Source: Acidimicrobiaceae bacterium (GTDB lineage Bacteria; Actinomycetota; Acidimicrobiia; Acidimicrobiales; RAAP-2). Taken from it: DNA of 32,124 nt. Under the pieces are notes generated by a model. The model was given only the letters and a program-made list of their open reading frames with translations, did not search any database and was not told where the DNA came from. The position numbers were made by a program, and so were the translations under genes. Below are positions 8,269 to 15,207 of this stretch, piece by piece. Each line of letters begins with the position of its first letter. Position 1 is the first letter of the stretch. Location of the stretch: positions 1 to 32,124 of the forward strand of contig DAHUZE010000020.1 of NCBI GenBank assembly GCA_027306755.1, written 5' to 3'.

Positions 8269-10101
8269 TCAACCTCCGTAACTGGTCGGTGCCGGGGACT
8301 CCCCGAACACGGCGTGGCGGTGCCCGGGGATCGGCGTCTGCCACGTATCGGTCACGACGTCCACCAGCGAGGGTCCGGGCGCGGACAGGGCGCGCGACAG
8401 CTCCCGGCCCAGCGCTGCCGGCTCGGTGACGCGTGCCGCGGTCCACCCGAGCGCCGTGGCCACGGCGGCGTACGGCACGTCGGAGAAGTCCGGCTCCTCC
8501 CAGTCGCGGCCGAAGGTGATCCTGCGGTACCACCGGATCCAGCCGAGAGACCGGTTGTTGAGGACGATGACCGTGATCGCCAGGCCGTGCTCGGCCACCG
8601 TCGGCATCTCGCCCATGGCATAGCCGAGGGCACCGTCGCCCGTCAGGACGACAACCCGCCTGCCGGGCGCCGCGGTGGCGACCCCGATCGCCGCCGGCAG
8701 GGCGTAGCCCAGACCGGCGAAGCCCCTGGGGGACAGGATCCGCCGACCGGGCGAACCCTGCTCCAGGTAGACGGTGCCCCAACCGCTGGCCAGGCTGGCG
8801 TCGCACACCACGATGTCCTCGGGTCCGAGCACAGCCTCCAGCTCACCGAGCACGCGGGCGGGCCAGATGGGGACGGCGTCCGAGGCCCGGTGCTCGTCCC
8901 GCTCGGTGCACCATGCGGCGCGCAGGTCTCCGATGCGCTCCGCCCACGCCTGCCGGTCCTCCCGAAGGGAACCGCTCCCGCGGGCGCCGGTCTCTTGAAG
9001 GAGCCCGCCTTCGGATGGGGTGGCTCCGTCTTCCTCGAGAGCATGCAGCAGGGCTGCGAGCCCGAGGCGCGCGTCGCCGGCCATGCCGGCGGCCAGCGGG
9101 AAAGCCCGCCCGAGCTCGGCCGGGTCCACGTCGAGCTGCACGACCAACTGGTCAGGGCGGGGGAGCGTCCACCCGAAGGTGGCGCCTCCGGGCGCCTTGG
9201 TTCCCACCAGCAGCACGACGTCGGCCTCTTCCAGGGCCGCCCGTGCAGCGGTGGTGCCCATACCCCCCACCGTCCCCACGGCCAGCGGATGGCGTTCGCC
9301 GATGATGCCCTTGGCCGACATGGTGGTGGCCACGGCGGCCTGCAACCGCTCGGCCAGCGCCAGCAGCTCCGCGCCGGCCCCGGCGTGCAGGGTGCCCCCG
9401 CCCGCCAGGACGAACGGCCGGCGGGCACCGGCCAGCGCGGCGGCGGCGATGTGCACGTCGGTCGGGTCCGGCGCGCTGCGGACCGACGGGAAGCGACCGA
9501 AGCGGCCGCCGTCGCCCGGCACGTGCGCCGGCGCCGGCCCGTCCAGGACGTCCTGGGGCACGACGATGGCCACGGGCCCGGGACGGCCGCCCGTGGCCTC
9601 ACGGAAGGCGCGGCGCACCAGGGCGGGCATGGAGGCGGCGTCGGGCACCGACGCGCACCATTTGGTGACGGGCGCCAGCAGCGCCAGCTGGTCGAGCGCC
9701 TGGGAGGCGGCGCCGCGGTCGCGGTGCGGGGCATTCGACCGGGGAAGGTCGCTGACCACGGCCACCACGGGGACGGACGCCCCGAGCGACTCCCCGAGCC
9801 CGGACGGCAGCTTTGCGGCTCCCGGCCCCACGGTGGCGTCGCACACGCCTACCCGGCCGGTGACCCGGGCGTAGCCGTCTGCGGCGTAGGCACCCGTGCG
9901 CTCGTCCCGGACGAGCACATGGTGCATGGCTGGCGCTCGTTCGGCGAGCGCGTCGTACATGGCGAGCGTCTGCCCCCCCGGAGAGCCGAAGACGTGCGTG
10001 ACCCCGTGCTCGGCCAGAAGCTCGACGAGGAGCATGCCGCCGTGCCGGGAGGACGCCGCCTGGGCCGCCCCGGCGCGCTGGGGCGCAACCGATTGCGACA
10101 C
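8269..10101 (-). CDS. ThDP-dependent enzyme, acetolactate synthase-like family, 610 aa
   Basis: This is a thiamine-diphosphate enzyme with the Pyr, middle and PP domains of the acetolactate synthase / benzoylformate decarboxylase family. It should decarboxylate a 2-oxo acid or carry out a carboligation in the cytoplasm. The cofactor-activating Glu67 lies in VRDERTGAYAADG. The ThDP motif begins with GDG at 488-490 and ends with LNN, and the middle domain includes LAGGGTLHAG. GTG 10101 is chosen because a TTGACA promoter places transcription start there. An in-frame GTG at 10140 precedes and abuts the -35 box and cannot be used from that promoter. Codons 2-6 contain the operator, giving Ser-Gln-Ser-Val-Ala. 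It is the first gene of a five-gene coupled leftward operon. True acetolactate synthase is unlikely, since no small regulatory subunit is nearby. The substrate is unknown. Confidence 0.9.
   Translation of the reverse strand: MSQSVAPQRAGAAQAASSRHGGMLLVELLAEHGVTHVFGSPGGQTLAMYDALAERAPAMHHVLVRDERTGAYAADGYARVTGRVGVCDATVGPGAAKLPSGLGESLGASVPVVAVVSDLPRSNAPHRDRGAASQALDQLALLAPVTKWCASVPDAASMPALVRRAFREATGGRPGPVAIVVPQDVLDGPAPAHVPGDGGRFGRFPSVRSAPDPTDVHIAAAALAGARRPFVLAGGGTLHAGAGAELLALAERLQAAVATTMSAKGIIGERHPLAVGTVGGMGTTAARAALEEADVVLLVGTKAPGGATFGWTLPRPDQLVVQLDVDPAELGRAFPLAAGMAGDARLGLAALLHALEEDGATPSEGGLLQETGARGSGSLREDRQAWAERIGDLRAAWCTERDEHRASDAVPIWPARVLGELEAVLGPEDIVVCDASLASGWGTVYLEQGSPGRRILSPRGFAGLGYALPAAIGVATAAPGRRVVVLTGDGALGYAMGEMPTVAEHGLAITVIVLNNRSLGWIRWYRRITFGRDWEEPDFSDVPYAAVATALGWTAARVTEPAALGRELSRALSAPGPSLVDVVTDTWQTPIPGHRHAVFGESPAPTSYGG
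10085..10096. promoter_or_regulatory. Operator copy 3, inside codons 2-6 of the ThDP gene
   Basis: GCAACCGATTGC, read on the other strand as GCAATCGGTTGC, begins at the third base of codon 2 and lies just downstream of the predicted transcription start at 10101. The arrangement is the same as at 4038. Confidence 0.8.
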
Positions 10102-10107
10102 GGGGCC

Positions 10108-10136
10108 ACAGTGCCGTCTCTGCGCGCAGCTGTCAA
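10108..10136 (-). promoter_or_regulatory. Promoter of the leftward five-gene operon
   Basis: On the minus strand there is a perfect -35 TTGACA (10136-10131), a 17-base spacer and a weaker -10 CACTGT (10113-10108). Six bases follow, then GTG at 10101, so the predicted transcript begins at the start codon. No ribosome site is present. Confidence 0.72.
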
Positions 10137-10186
10137 GCACGGCGGGGCGGGCATCCGGTCCCCGTGCGCAGGGAGGCGGCCGGGGC

Positions 10187-10208
10187 TACCCTTCGCACAA
10201 CCGATTGC
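10187..10208 (+). promoter_or_regulatory. Operator copy 4 with possible -10 box, in front of hydrolase 1
   Basis: ACAACCGATTGC at 10197-10208 differs by one base from the exact repeat. A possible -10 box TACCCT (10187-10192) lies four bases upstream, so the operator would cover the transcription start. No good -35 is seen at 17 bases. The centre is 112 bp from that of copy 3, which belongs to the divergent operon, so the two could be bridged by one repressor tetramer. Confidence 0.65.
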
Positions 10209-10232
10209 ACGCCGACCGTGAAAGTGAGCGCC

Positions 10233-11303
10233 GTGCCCGACGAAGCCATCCGCACCGCCGTCGCCAACTGGGGACCCCGCTTCACGGCCCAGGGGGTGGA
10301 CCCCAACGACTTCGCTCGCGTGACCGCTCCCCTCGAGCATTGGGAGGACTGGCTCGACGCGTGGGTCGCCAACGCGTCCGAGCACGCCGCCCTGGCCCGG
10401 GCGGCCGAAGCTGCAGGTCACCGCGTCACCGCGGGGGAGTCCTGGGTGCGTGCCGCGCTCAGCTACCACTTCGCCAAGTTCGTCTGGATGCTCGACATGG
10501 AGCGCCACCGGGACGCGGCCGACCACGCGGTGGCCGCATACAACGCCGGCCTGCGGCTCCTGGACCCGACCTTCGAGCGGGTGGAGATCCCCTTTGAGGG
10601 GACCACCATGGTCGGCAACCTGCGGCGCCCGGCGGGCGTCGATCGCCCCCCGCTCGTCGTGCTGATCCCCGGGCTCGACTCCACCAAGGAAGAGTTCTTC
10701 CACGTGGAGGAGGTGTACCTGCGCCGGGGCATGGCGACCTTCACCATGGACGGCCCGGGGCAGGGCGAGACGGGGTACTCGACGTCCATCCGGCCGGACT
10801 ACGACGTGGCCGTCGGCGCGGTGCTGGACGTCCTGTGCGCCCGGGACGACGTTGACGGCTCGCGGGTGGGCGCCCTGGGCGTGAGCTTGGGCGGGTACTA
10901 CGGCGTGCGGGCAGCGGCGTTCGAGCCGCGTCTCGCAGCCGTGGTGGTGGCAGGCGGCCCCTACGACTACGGGGAGATCGTCCCCCAGCGGCCGCCCAAC
11001 TCCAGGGCGGCGTTCATGCACCACAGCGGAGCCACCACCGAGGAGGAGACGTTCGCCAACGCCCGCCGCATCTCGCTGGTGGGGGTGGCGGACAAGGTCC
11101 GCCAGCCGTTGCTGGTGGTGTTCGGCAAGCTGGACCGTCTCGTGCCCTGGGAGCAGGCGGCGCAGGTGGCTGAGGACGCACCCAACTCCACCCTGTGGAT
11201 GTTCGACGAGGGCAACCACGTCTGCATGAACATGATCTACCGCTGGCGCCCCCAATCCGCCGACTGGCTGGCGGGACACCTGGGCGCAGCCGCGACAGGC
11301 TGA
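10233..11303 (+). CDS. Alpha/beta hydrolase with helical N-terminal domain, paralogue 1, 356 aa
   Basis: This cytoplasmic alpha/beta hydrolase resembles the 2,6-dihydroxypseudooxynicotine hydrolase / FrsA-like group, in which a helical domain of about 100 residues precedes the hydrolase core. The N-terminal part has WGPRF and WEDWLDAW. The core has the oxyanion region LIPGLDSTKEE, DGPGQGE, nucleophile Ser218 in GVSLGG, Asp301 (FGKLDRLVP) and His329 (DEGNHV). GTG 10233 is chosen because the paralogue at 23280 aligns from that point and a weak AAAGTGAG precedes it; GTG 10218 is possible. Two more paralogues lie at 20110 and 22183. The best-studied relative cleaves a C-C bond in nicotine breakdown, but esterases are also in this group, so the chemistry is open. 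Confidence 0.88.
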   Translation: MPDEAIRTAVANWGPRFTAQGVDPNDFARVTAPLEHWEDWLDAWVANASEHAALARAAEAAGHRVTAGESWVRAALSYHFAKFVWMLDMERHRDAADHAVAAYNAGLRLLDPTFERVEIPFEGTTMVGNLRRPAGVDRPPLVVLIPGLDSTKEEFFHVEEVYLRRGMATFTMDGPGQGETGYSTSIRPDYDVAVGAVLDVLCARDDVDGSRVGALGVSLGGYYGVRAAAFEPRLAAVVVAGGPYDYGEIVPQRPPNSRAAFMHHSGATTEEETFANARRISLVGVADKVRQPLLVVFGKLDRLVPWEQAAQVAEDAPNSTLWMFDEGNHVCMNMIYRWRPQSADWLAGHLGAAATG

Positions 11304-11324
11304 ACCGAACGTCCTTGCAGTAAA

Positions 11325-11350
11325 GCTGCAGCCGGCGGTCAGGCTGCAGC
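11325..11350. terminator. Hairpin within an 18-bp tandem duplication, between convergent genes
   Basis: GCTGCAGCC (11325-11333) and GGCTGCAGC (11342-11350) form a perfect 9-bp stem around an 8-base loop. The structure lies between the stop of the rightward hydrolase (11303) and the stop of the leftward CocE-type gene (11357). It could terminate either or both transcripts. No T-run follows. Confidence 0.5.
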
Positions 11351-11360
11351 CGGCGGTCAG
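11325..11360. repeat. Perfect 18-bp tandem duplication
   Basis: The 18-base unit GCTGCAGCCGGCGGTCAG occurs twice back to back, at 11325-11342 and 11343-11360. The second copy carries the stop codon of the leftward CocE-type gene. Because the unit is a multiple of three, the first copy holds an equivalent in-frame TGA beyond it. The duplication also creates the hairpin described at 11325-11350. Confidence 0.9.
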
Positions 11361-13096
11361 GCCACGCCGGGCAGGTCGACTACGGGCAGCATCACCCATG
11401 AAGGCGCCCGGCCGCCCGTGTGCACGGTCATGCCGATGCCGCGGAGGGATCGGCGGTCGGCCTCGTCGTCATGGCGGAAAGGCCCCGAGCCCGAGAACGG
11501 CCCGGTTGACCCGGGCCGCGAGAAGTCCGAGCCCCCCACAGTCAGGGCCAGACGGGCCCGAGCGGGCAGGTGCACGCAGGTCGGCCAGAGCTCCACGTCC
11601 ACCTCGTAAACGGTGCCCGGTCGGACGTCACTCACCCGCTGGTGGGTGTACCAGGGCCGATGGGGGAGCGAGCGGGCCAGGTCGAGCTCACGCTGCGACA
11701 GCCGCAGCCAACCCTGGGAGAGGGGCGCCCGGGGATCGTTCGCACCCCGGAACGTCACCTCCTCCCCGTCGGCCAGGAAGGCCCGAAGGGTGCAGAAGAC
11801 GTCGGCGTCCTGTCCGGAGGTGGCGACGGCGATCCGGGCGACAGCTGGTCCGACCAGGGTGCACGGCCGCTCGAGGGGCGCCGATACGAAGGTGGCGCCG
11901 CTGCCACCGGCCGGGAACCCGACGTCGCCGGCCTCCTCGGGGGGGCCTGCGGCCGGCCCGCACAGCCGGTCCGCGCCCCCCAGGAACCACCGCTCCCACC
12001 GGGTCCCCGGCAGCGGCCAGTCGGCGGCGCCGGCCCGGCGTTCCGCTGCCCCCGGGTCGCCGGCCCGGCGGACCACGAAGGAGACACGGTCGCGGGCCTC
12101 CCAGCCGTTCTCCCGGCCGAGCAGGAACCGGTCGAAGAAGGCGCGCTGCAGGGCGCGCCCACCGGGGAGGTAGAACTCCTCCTCGTGGCGCCCGGTGTGG
12201 ACGTCGAGCCACCGGTGCTCGGACGACACCCCGCAGAACCCCTCGAAGTTTCCCCGGCTGTGCAGCCCCAGGCCGCCCCAGTTGGCCGAGGAGAGGACCG
12301 GCACCTCGATACGGTCGAGCGCCGCGCTGCGGTCCTGGTGCCACCGGTCGTCCAGGGCACGGGCCTTGAGCTCGCCGAGATAGTCGGCGCGCCGGGAAGC
12401 AAGCTCGTCGACGGACAAGGTCTCGGGGCCGGCGGCCATGCCGTCGTCCACCCAGGGGCTCGCCGGGCCGGCCGCCCCGAGGCCGTGCTGGATCGAGAGG
12501 ACCTGACGCGGGTACCAGCCGTCGAAGAACCCGTTGGAAAGGACGCCGCCGTGATGGCTCATGTCCCGGTAGTGGTCGGACGCGCCCTCCCAGGGGATGA
12601 TTGCGGCGAGGTGCGGGGGACGCAGGGCCGCCACGAGCCACTGGGTGATGGCGTAGTAGGAGACGCCGAGCAGCCCCACCTTGCCCGAGCACCAGGCCTG
12701 GGAGGCCGCCCACTCGATGGCCAGGGCGAAGTCGCGCATCTCGCGCGGGCTGAGCAGGTCCATGGTGCCGGACGACCGGCCCGCGCCGCGCGAGTCCACC
12801 CGGACCACTGCGTAGCCCGCCGGCACCCAGTGCTCGGGGTCCAACGTCTCCCAGCACAGGTGGGCCCCGGACGACCCCTCCAGGACCTCCGGGTGCTCGG
12901 AGACCAGCCGCTGGTAGCGCTCGGAGAACACGCCCTCCCGGAACGGGATGCCCTTGCCATAGGGCCCGGCGGTCATGACGACCGGCCAGGGTCCCCCCGT
13001 GGCCGGCCGGAAGACGTCCGCCCGGAGCACGACCCCGTCGTCCATGGGGACCGGCACGTCCCGGTCGACCACCAGCCCATGCTCGCCCTGCGTCAT
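11357..13096 (-). CDS. CocE/NonD-family alpha/beta hydrolase, 579 aa
   Basis: This is an X-Pro dipeptidyl-peptidase (S15)-type hydrolase. The family hydrolyses esters or amides such as cocaine, glutaryl-cephalosporins and non-actin. The N-terminal catalytic domain opens with PVPMDDGVVLRADVFRP. The oxyanion region is near AGPYGKG, and the nucleophile is Ser146 in GVSYYAITQ. The C-terminal part (from about residue 430) matches the S15 beta-sandwich, with PAVARIAVATSGQDADVF and a VGGSDF end. The position where many CocE proteins have GWyD reads SANWGGLGLH, so the catalytic Asp is not obvious; a catalytic-type His lies in LDVHTGRHEEE. ATG 13096 has GGGGGTG upstream. There is no signal peptide. 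It is divergent from the cupin/transport operon and may share its operator region. Confidence 0.9.
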   Translation of the reverse strand: MTQGEHGLVVDRDVPVPMDDGVVLRADVFRPATGGPWPVVMTAGPYGKGIPFREGVFSERYQRLVSEHPEVLEGSSGAHLCWETLDPEHWVPAGYAVVRVDSRGAGRSSGTMDLLSPREMRDFALAIEWAASQAWCSGKVGLLGVSYYAITQWLVAALRPPHLAAIIPWEGASDHYRDMSHHGGVLSNGFFDGWYPRQVLSIQHGLGAAGPASPWVDDGMAAGPETLSVDELASRRADYLGELKARALDDRWHQDRSAALDRIEVPVLSSANWGGLGLHSRGNFEGFCGVSSEHRWLDVHTGRHEEEFYLPGGRALQRAFFDRFLLGRENGWEARDRVSFVVRRAGDPGAAERRAGAADWPLPGTRWERWFLGGADRLCGPAAGPPEEAGDVGFPAGGSGATFVSAPLERPCTLVGPAVARIAVATSGQDADVFCTLRAFLADGEEVTFRGANDPRAPLSQGWLRLSQRELDLARSLPHRPWYTHQRVSDVRPGTVYEVDVELWPTCVHLPARARLALTVGGSDFSRPGSTGPFSGSGPFRHDDEADRRSLRGIGMTVHTGGRAPSWVMLPVVDLPGVA

Positions 13097-13148
13097 GTCG
13101 CACCCCCATTGCCGTGGAAACCGGCCGGTGTCATCTGTCCGATGGGCA

Positions 13149-13177
13149 TTGACCATCGGGTTGTCACTGGCTAATCT
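13149..13177 (+). promoter_or_regulatory. Promoter of the cupin and transport operon
   Basis: A -35 TTGACC (13149-13154), a 17-base spacer and a -10 TAATCT (13172-13177) predict a transcription start near 13184, exactly where the operator copy begins. Confidence 0.72.
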
Positions 13178-13183
13178 ACCGAT

Positions 13184-13195
13184 GCAATCGAATGC
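13184..13195. promoter_or_regulatory. Operator copy 5, at the transcription start
   Basis: GCAATCGAATGC has two changes in its right arm relative to GCAATCGGTTGC, making it the weakest of the seven main copies. It starts at the predicted +1 of the transport operon. It lies 88 bases upstream of the divergent CocE-type start and may act on both. Confidence 0.6.
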
Positions 13196-13236
13196 AGGCA
13201 CCAGACGGTGCCGGAGTTGCCGTGGGGGGCGACACC

Positions 13237-13647
13237 ATGTCGAAAGTTTTCAGCGCTCAAGAGCTTCCACACTTCGGGTCCACGCGCGACACCCGGGACC
13301 GGCTGGACATCGTCACCGACGACGTCCCGGTCGGGGCCCGGCACCTGCGGGCGGACCGGATCGTCTACCACCCCGGGGACACGGCGGCCGCGCACTACCA
13401 CACCGACTGCCACCACGTCTTCTGGGTCACGGGGGGAACCGGCGTCCTGCACACCGGGAGCGGGTCCGGCGCCCAGCAGACCCGCCTGGCCGCCGGGATG
13501 AGCGTCCTGGTCGAGCCGAACGAGGTGCATTGGTTCGAGAACGACACCGACGCGGAGTTCTCCTTCGTCGAGCTCTGGGCGCCGCCTCCGACCGAGACGA
13601 TCTGGACGGTCGAGGGTGACGTATGCACCTGGGCACCGGCGTCGTAG
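13237..13647 (+). CDS. Single-domain cupin with a four-histidine metal site, 136 aa
   Basis: This is a small cytoplasmic cupin. The first cupin motif gives His53 and His55 (AAHYHTDCHH). The position that is usually Glu is filled by His59 or His60, and the last ligand is His98 (EPNEVHWF). The metal site would therefore be all-histidine, not the usual three His plus Glu. ATG 13237 follows GGGGGG at seven bases; an in-frame ATG at 13192 is possible but poorly placed. It is the first gene after the TTGACC/TAATCT promoter and operator. Only 63 bases separate it from the binding-protein gene, so it probably leads the transport operon. Such cupins may be dioxygenases, isomerases or sensors; no function can be fixed. 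Confidence 0.85.
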   Translation: MSKVFSAQELPHFGSTRDTRDRLDIVTDDVPVGARHLRADRIVYHPGDTAAAHYHTDCHHVFWVTGGTGVLHTGSGSGAQQTRLAAGMSVLVEPNEVHWFENDTDAEFSFVELWAPPPTETIWTVEGDVCTWAPAS

Positions 13648-13675
13648 CGTCATCATGATCGTGAGCAACACGAGA

Positions 13676-13692
13676 GGCCGGCATGGCCGGCC
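13676..13692. other. Short inverted repeat before the binding-protein gene
   Basis: GGCCGGC and GCCGGCC (7-bp perfect arms) flank ATG at 13683-13685. It lies 18 bases upstream of the ATG at 13711, just ahead of the ribosome site GAGGGAG. It could affect initiation or be chance in GC-rich DNA. Confidence 0.4.
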
Positions 13693-13710
13693 GTGCGAGG
13701 GAGGGAGCAC

Positions 13711-14997
13711 ATGAAACAGAGGCACCTGTTGGGTTGCCGTGGCGCGGGGGGGAGGCGACGGTTCACGACGTCGGTGCTCGCCGCCGCCTTTGCCGTGGCT
13801 GCCGCAGCACCGGCCCTGGCCACCGGGGCCGCTGGCGCGGCGCCGCGCGTGCACAAGGGGCTCAAGGGAACCGTGCTGATCGGCGCGTCGGTGTCGCTCT
13901 CCGGCGACTTCTCGGCAACAGGCACGACCACCAAGGAGGGCTACCAGGTCTTCCAGCAGTGGATCAACACGCACGGAGGCATGGACGGCAAGAAGGTCGT
14001 CTTCAAGTTCCTGTCCGACGGCTCCAGCCCGACGCAGGTGACGACCAACTACCAGAAGCTGATCACGGTCACACACGTGAACTTCGTGGTCGGCCCCTAC
14101 TCCACGCTCCTCACCAAGCCGGCGTCCGTCGTGGCCAACCGCTACGGACAGGCGCTGGTGGAGGGCATCGGCGGCGGCCCGTCCGTCTTTGCCGCCGGCC
14201 TCCACAACGTGTTCGACGTGAGCGCGTCGGCGGCGTACCAGGGCATCACGTACGCCAAGTGGATCGCCAAGACGTACAAGCCCCAGCCCGTGGCGTTCGC
14301 GGCCATCACAACACCGTTCAGCGAGCCGATCGTCACAGGCATCCGCAAGTACCTGCTCGCCCGCCACTTCACCGCGCCGGTGTTCAAGGTGTACCCGCTG
14401 GAGACCAGCGACTGGACCCCGATCGCGTCGGCCATCGAGGCCACCCACGCCAAGATCGTGGCCCTCGCCACCCAGCCGCCGGACGGGAACGCCTTCATCC
14501 AGGACTTCGCCAGTGCCGGCTACAACCCCACAACCCTCTTTGAGGTGTCCGGCCCGGACCAGGGCCAAGGGTTCGTGAAGGCGGTGGGGAAGCAGAACAC
14601 CACAGGCGTCATGTGGCCCAACACCTGGTACCCCGGCGCCGCCGAGGGACCGGTCAACAAGCAGATGGAGACGATCGCCGAGCACATGCTCCACGTGAAG
14701 CTCTCCGGGCTCAGCGCCAACATCGCCGAGGCGTTCTCCGCCGCCCAGGTCCTGGCCGAAGCGGTCAACCACGTCAAGTCGCTGACAAACGCCAAGGTCA
14801 TGTCCTACCTGCGCAAGGGCCACTTCACGAGCGTCCAGGGTGCGGTGTGCTTCCTTCCCACAGGGCAGAACAAGTGCGCCCAGCCCTTCGTCTTCCAGTG
14901 GCAGCATGGGAACCAGGTTGCGGTGCTCCCGCCGACAAAGCCGGGCGTCACCAAGATCATGAACCCCAAGCCGCACTGGGGGCAGAGCAAGTACTAG
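13711..14997 (+). CDS. Liv-type ABC transporter substrate-binding protein, 428 aa
   Basis: This is the extracytoplasmic solute-binding protein of a branched-chain amino acid-type (HAAT) ABC importer, periplasmic-binding-protein type I (Peripla_BP_6). The N-terminus is a secretion signal: a basic stretch (about residues 10-17), a hydrophobic Ala-rich core (VLAAAFAVAAAAPALA) and a likely AxA cleavage near residue 45. No lipobox cysteine is seen, so it is probably secreted or held by the transporter. The mature part begins TVLIGASVSLSGDFS, the typical ligand-binding start, and later has VVGPYSTLL. ATG 13711 follows GAGGGAG; an upstream in-frame GTG at 13693 is less likely. Relatives bind amino acids, amides, urea or aromatic acids, so the ligand cannot be read from sequence. 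Confidence 0.93.
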   Translation: MKQRHLLGCRGAGGRRRFTTSVLAAAFAVAAAAPALATGAAGAAPRVHKGLKGTVLIGASVSLSGDFSATGTTTKEGYQVFQQWINTHGGMDGKKVVFKFLSDGSSPTQVTTNYQKLITVTHVNFVVGPYSTLLTKPASVVANRYGQALVEGIGGGPSVFAAGLHNVFDVSASAAYQGITYAKWIAKTYKPQPVAFAAITTPFSEPIVTGIRKYLLARHFTAPVFKVYPLETSDWTPIASAIEATHAKIVALATQPPDGNAFIQDFASAGYNPTTLFEVSGPDQGQGFVKAVGKQNTTGVMWPNTWYPGAAEGPVNKQMETIAEHMLHVKLSGLSANIAEAFSAAQVLAEAVNHVKSLTNAKVMSYLRKGHFTSVQGAVCFLPTGQNKCAQPFVFQWQHGNQVAVLPPTKPGVTKIMNPKPHWGQSKY

Positions 14998-15207
14998 ACG
15001 AGCAGGAACGAGCGGTGCCATAGACGGCCCCGCCGCGGCGTGCTCCCTCGGCGGCGGACCGGGCAGTGTCGGACTGCCCGGTCCGCCGGAGGGGCCACCG
15101 CGCGGCGGGCGCCGCTGCACCCGGGGGCCCTCCGGGCTCCCGGGCATCCCGGCCGGTGACGGGCGCGGGGAACCAAAGCGGGGAAAGGACCGGAAGGAAA
15201 CCATGAA
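14998..15207. other. Intergenic region between binding-protein and permease genes
   Basis: This 210-base gap inside an otherwise compact operon holds a very stable hairpin at 15052-15088 and, at its end, the ribosome site GGAAGGAAA before the permease ATG at 15208. I see no open reading frame or promoter that I would support. Confidence 0.6.
15052..15088. terminator. 16-bp perfect hairpin inside the transport operon
   Basis: Positions 15052-15067 and 15073-15088 are perfect reverse complements (16 bp) around a 5-base loop GTCGG. No T-run follows. It lies 55 bases after the binding-protein stop. Such a structure can act as a partial terminator or protect the upstream mRNA end, which would raise binding-protein levels over permease levels. 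Confidence 0.7.

Noticed and set aside
9341-9352. GCAACCGCTCGG as an eighth operator
   Set aside because: Only the left half matches; the right arm is lost and the site lies deep inside a coding region.
8269-10101. Acetolactate synthase large subunit ilvB
   Set aside because: There is no small subunit or ilv gene nearby, and the operon is catabolic. The family includes many decarboxylases.
8068-10221. Long + strand frame opposite the creatininase and ThDP genes
   Set aside because: No domain pattern is seen, and the minus strand carries complete motif sets for both enzymes.
13171-15204. Long minus-strand frame opposite the binding-protein gene
   Set aside because: The composition is that of an antisense shadow. 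The + strand encodes a signal peptide and a full Peripla_BP_6 protein.
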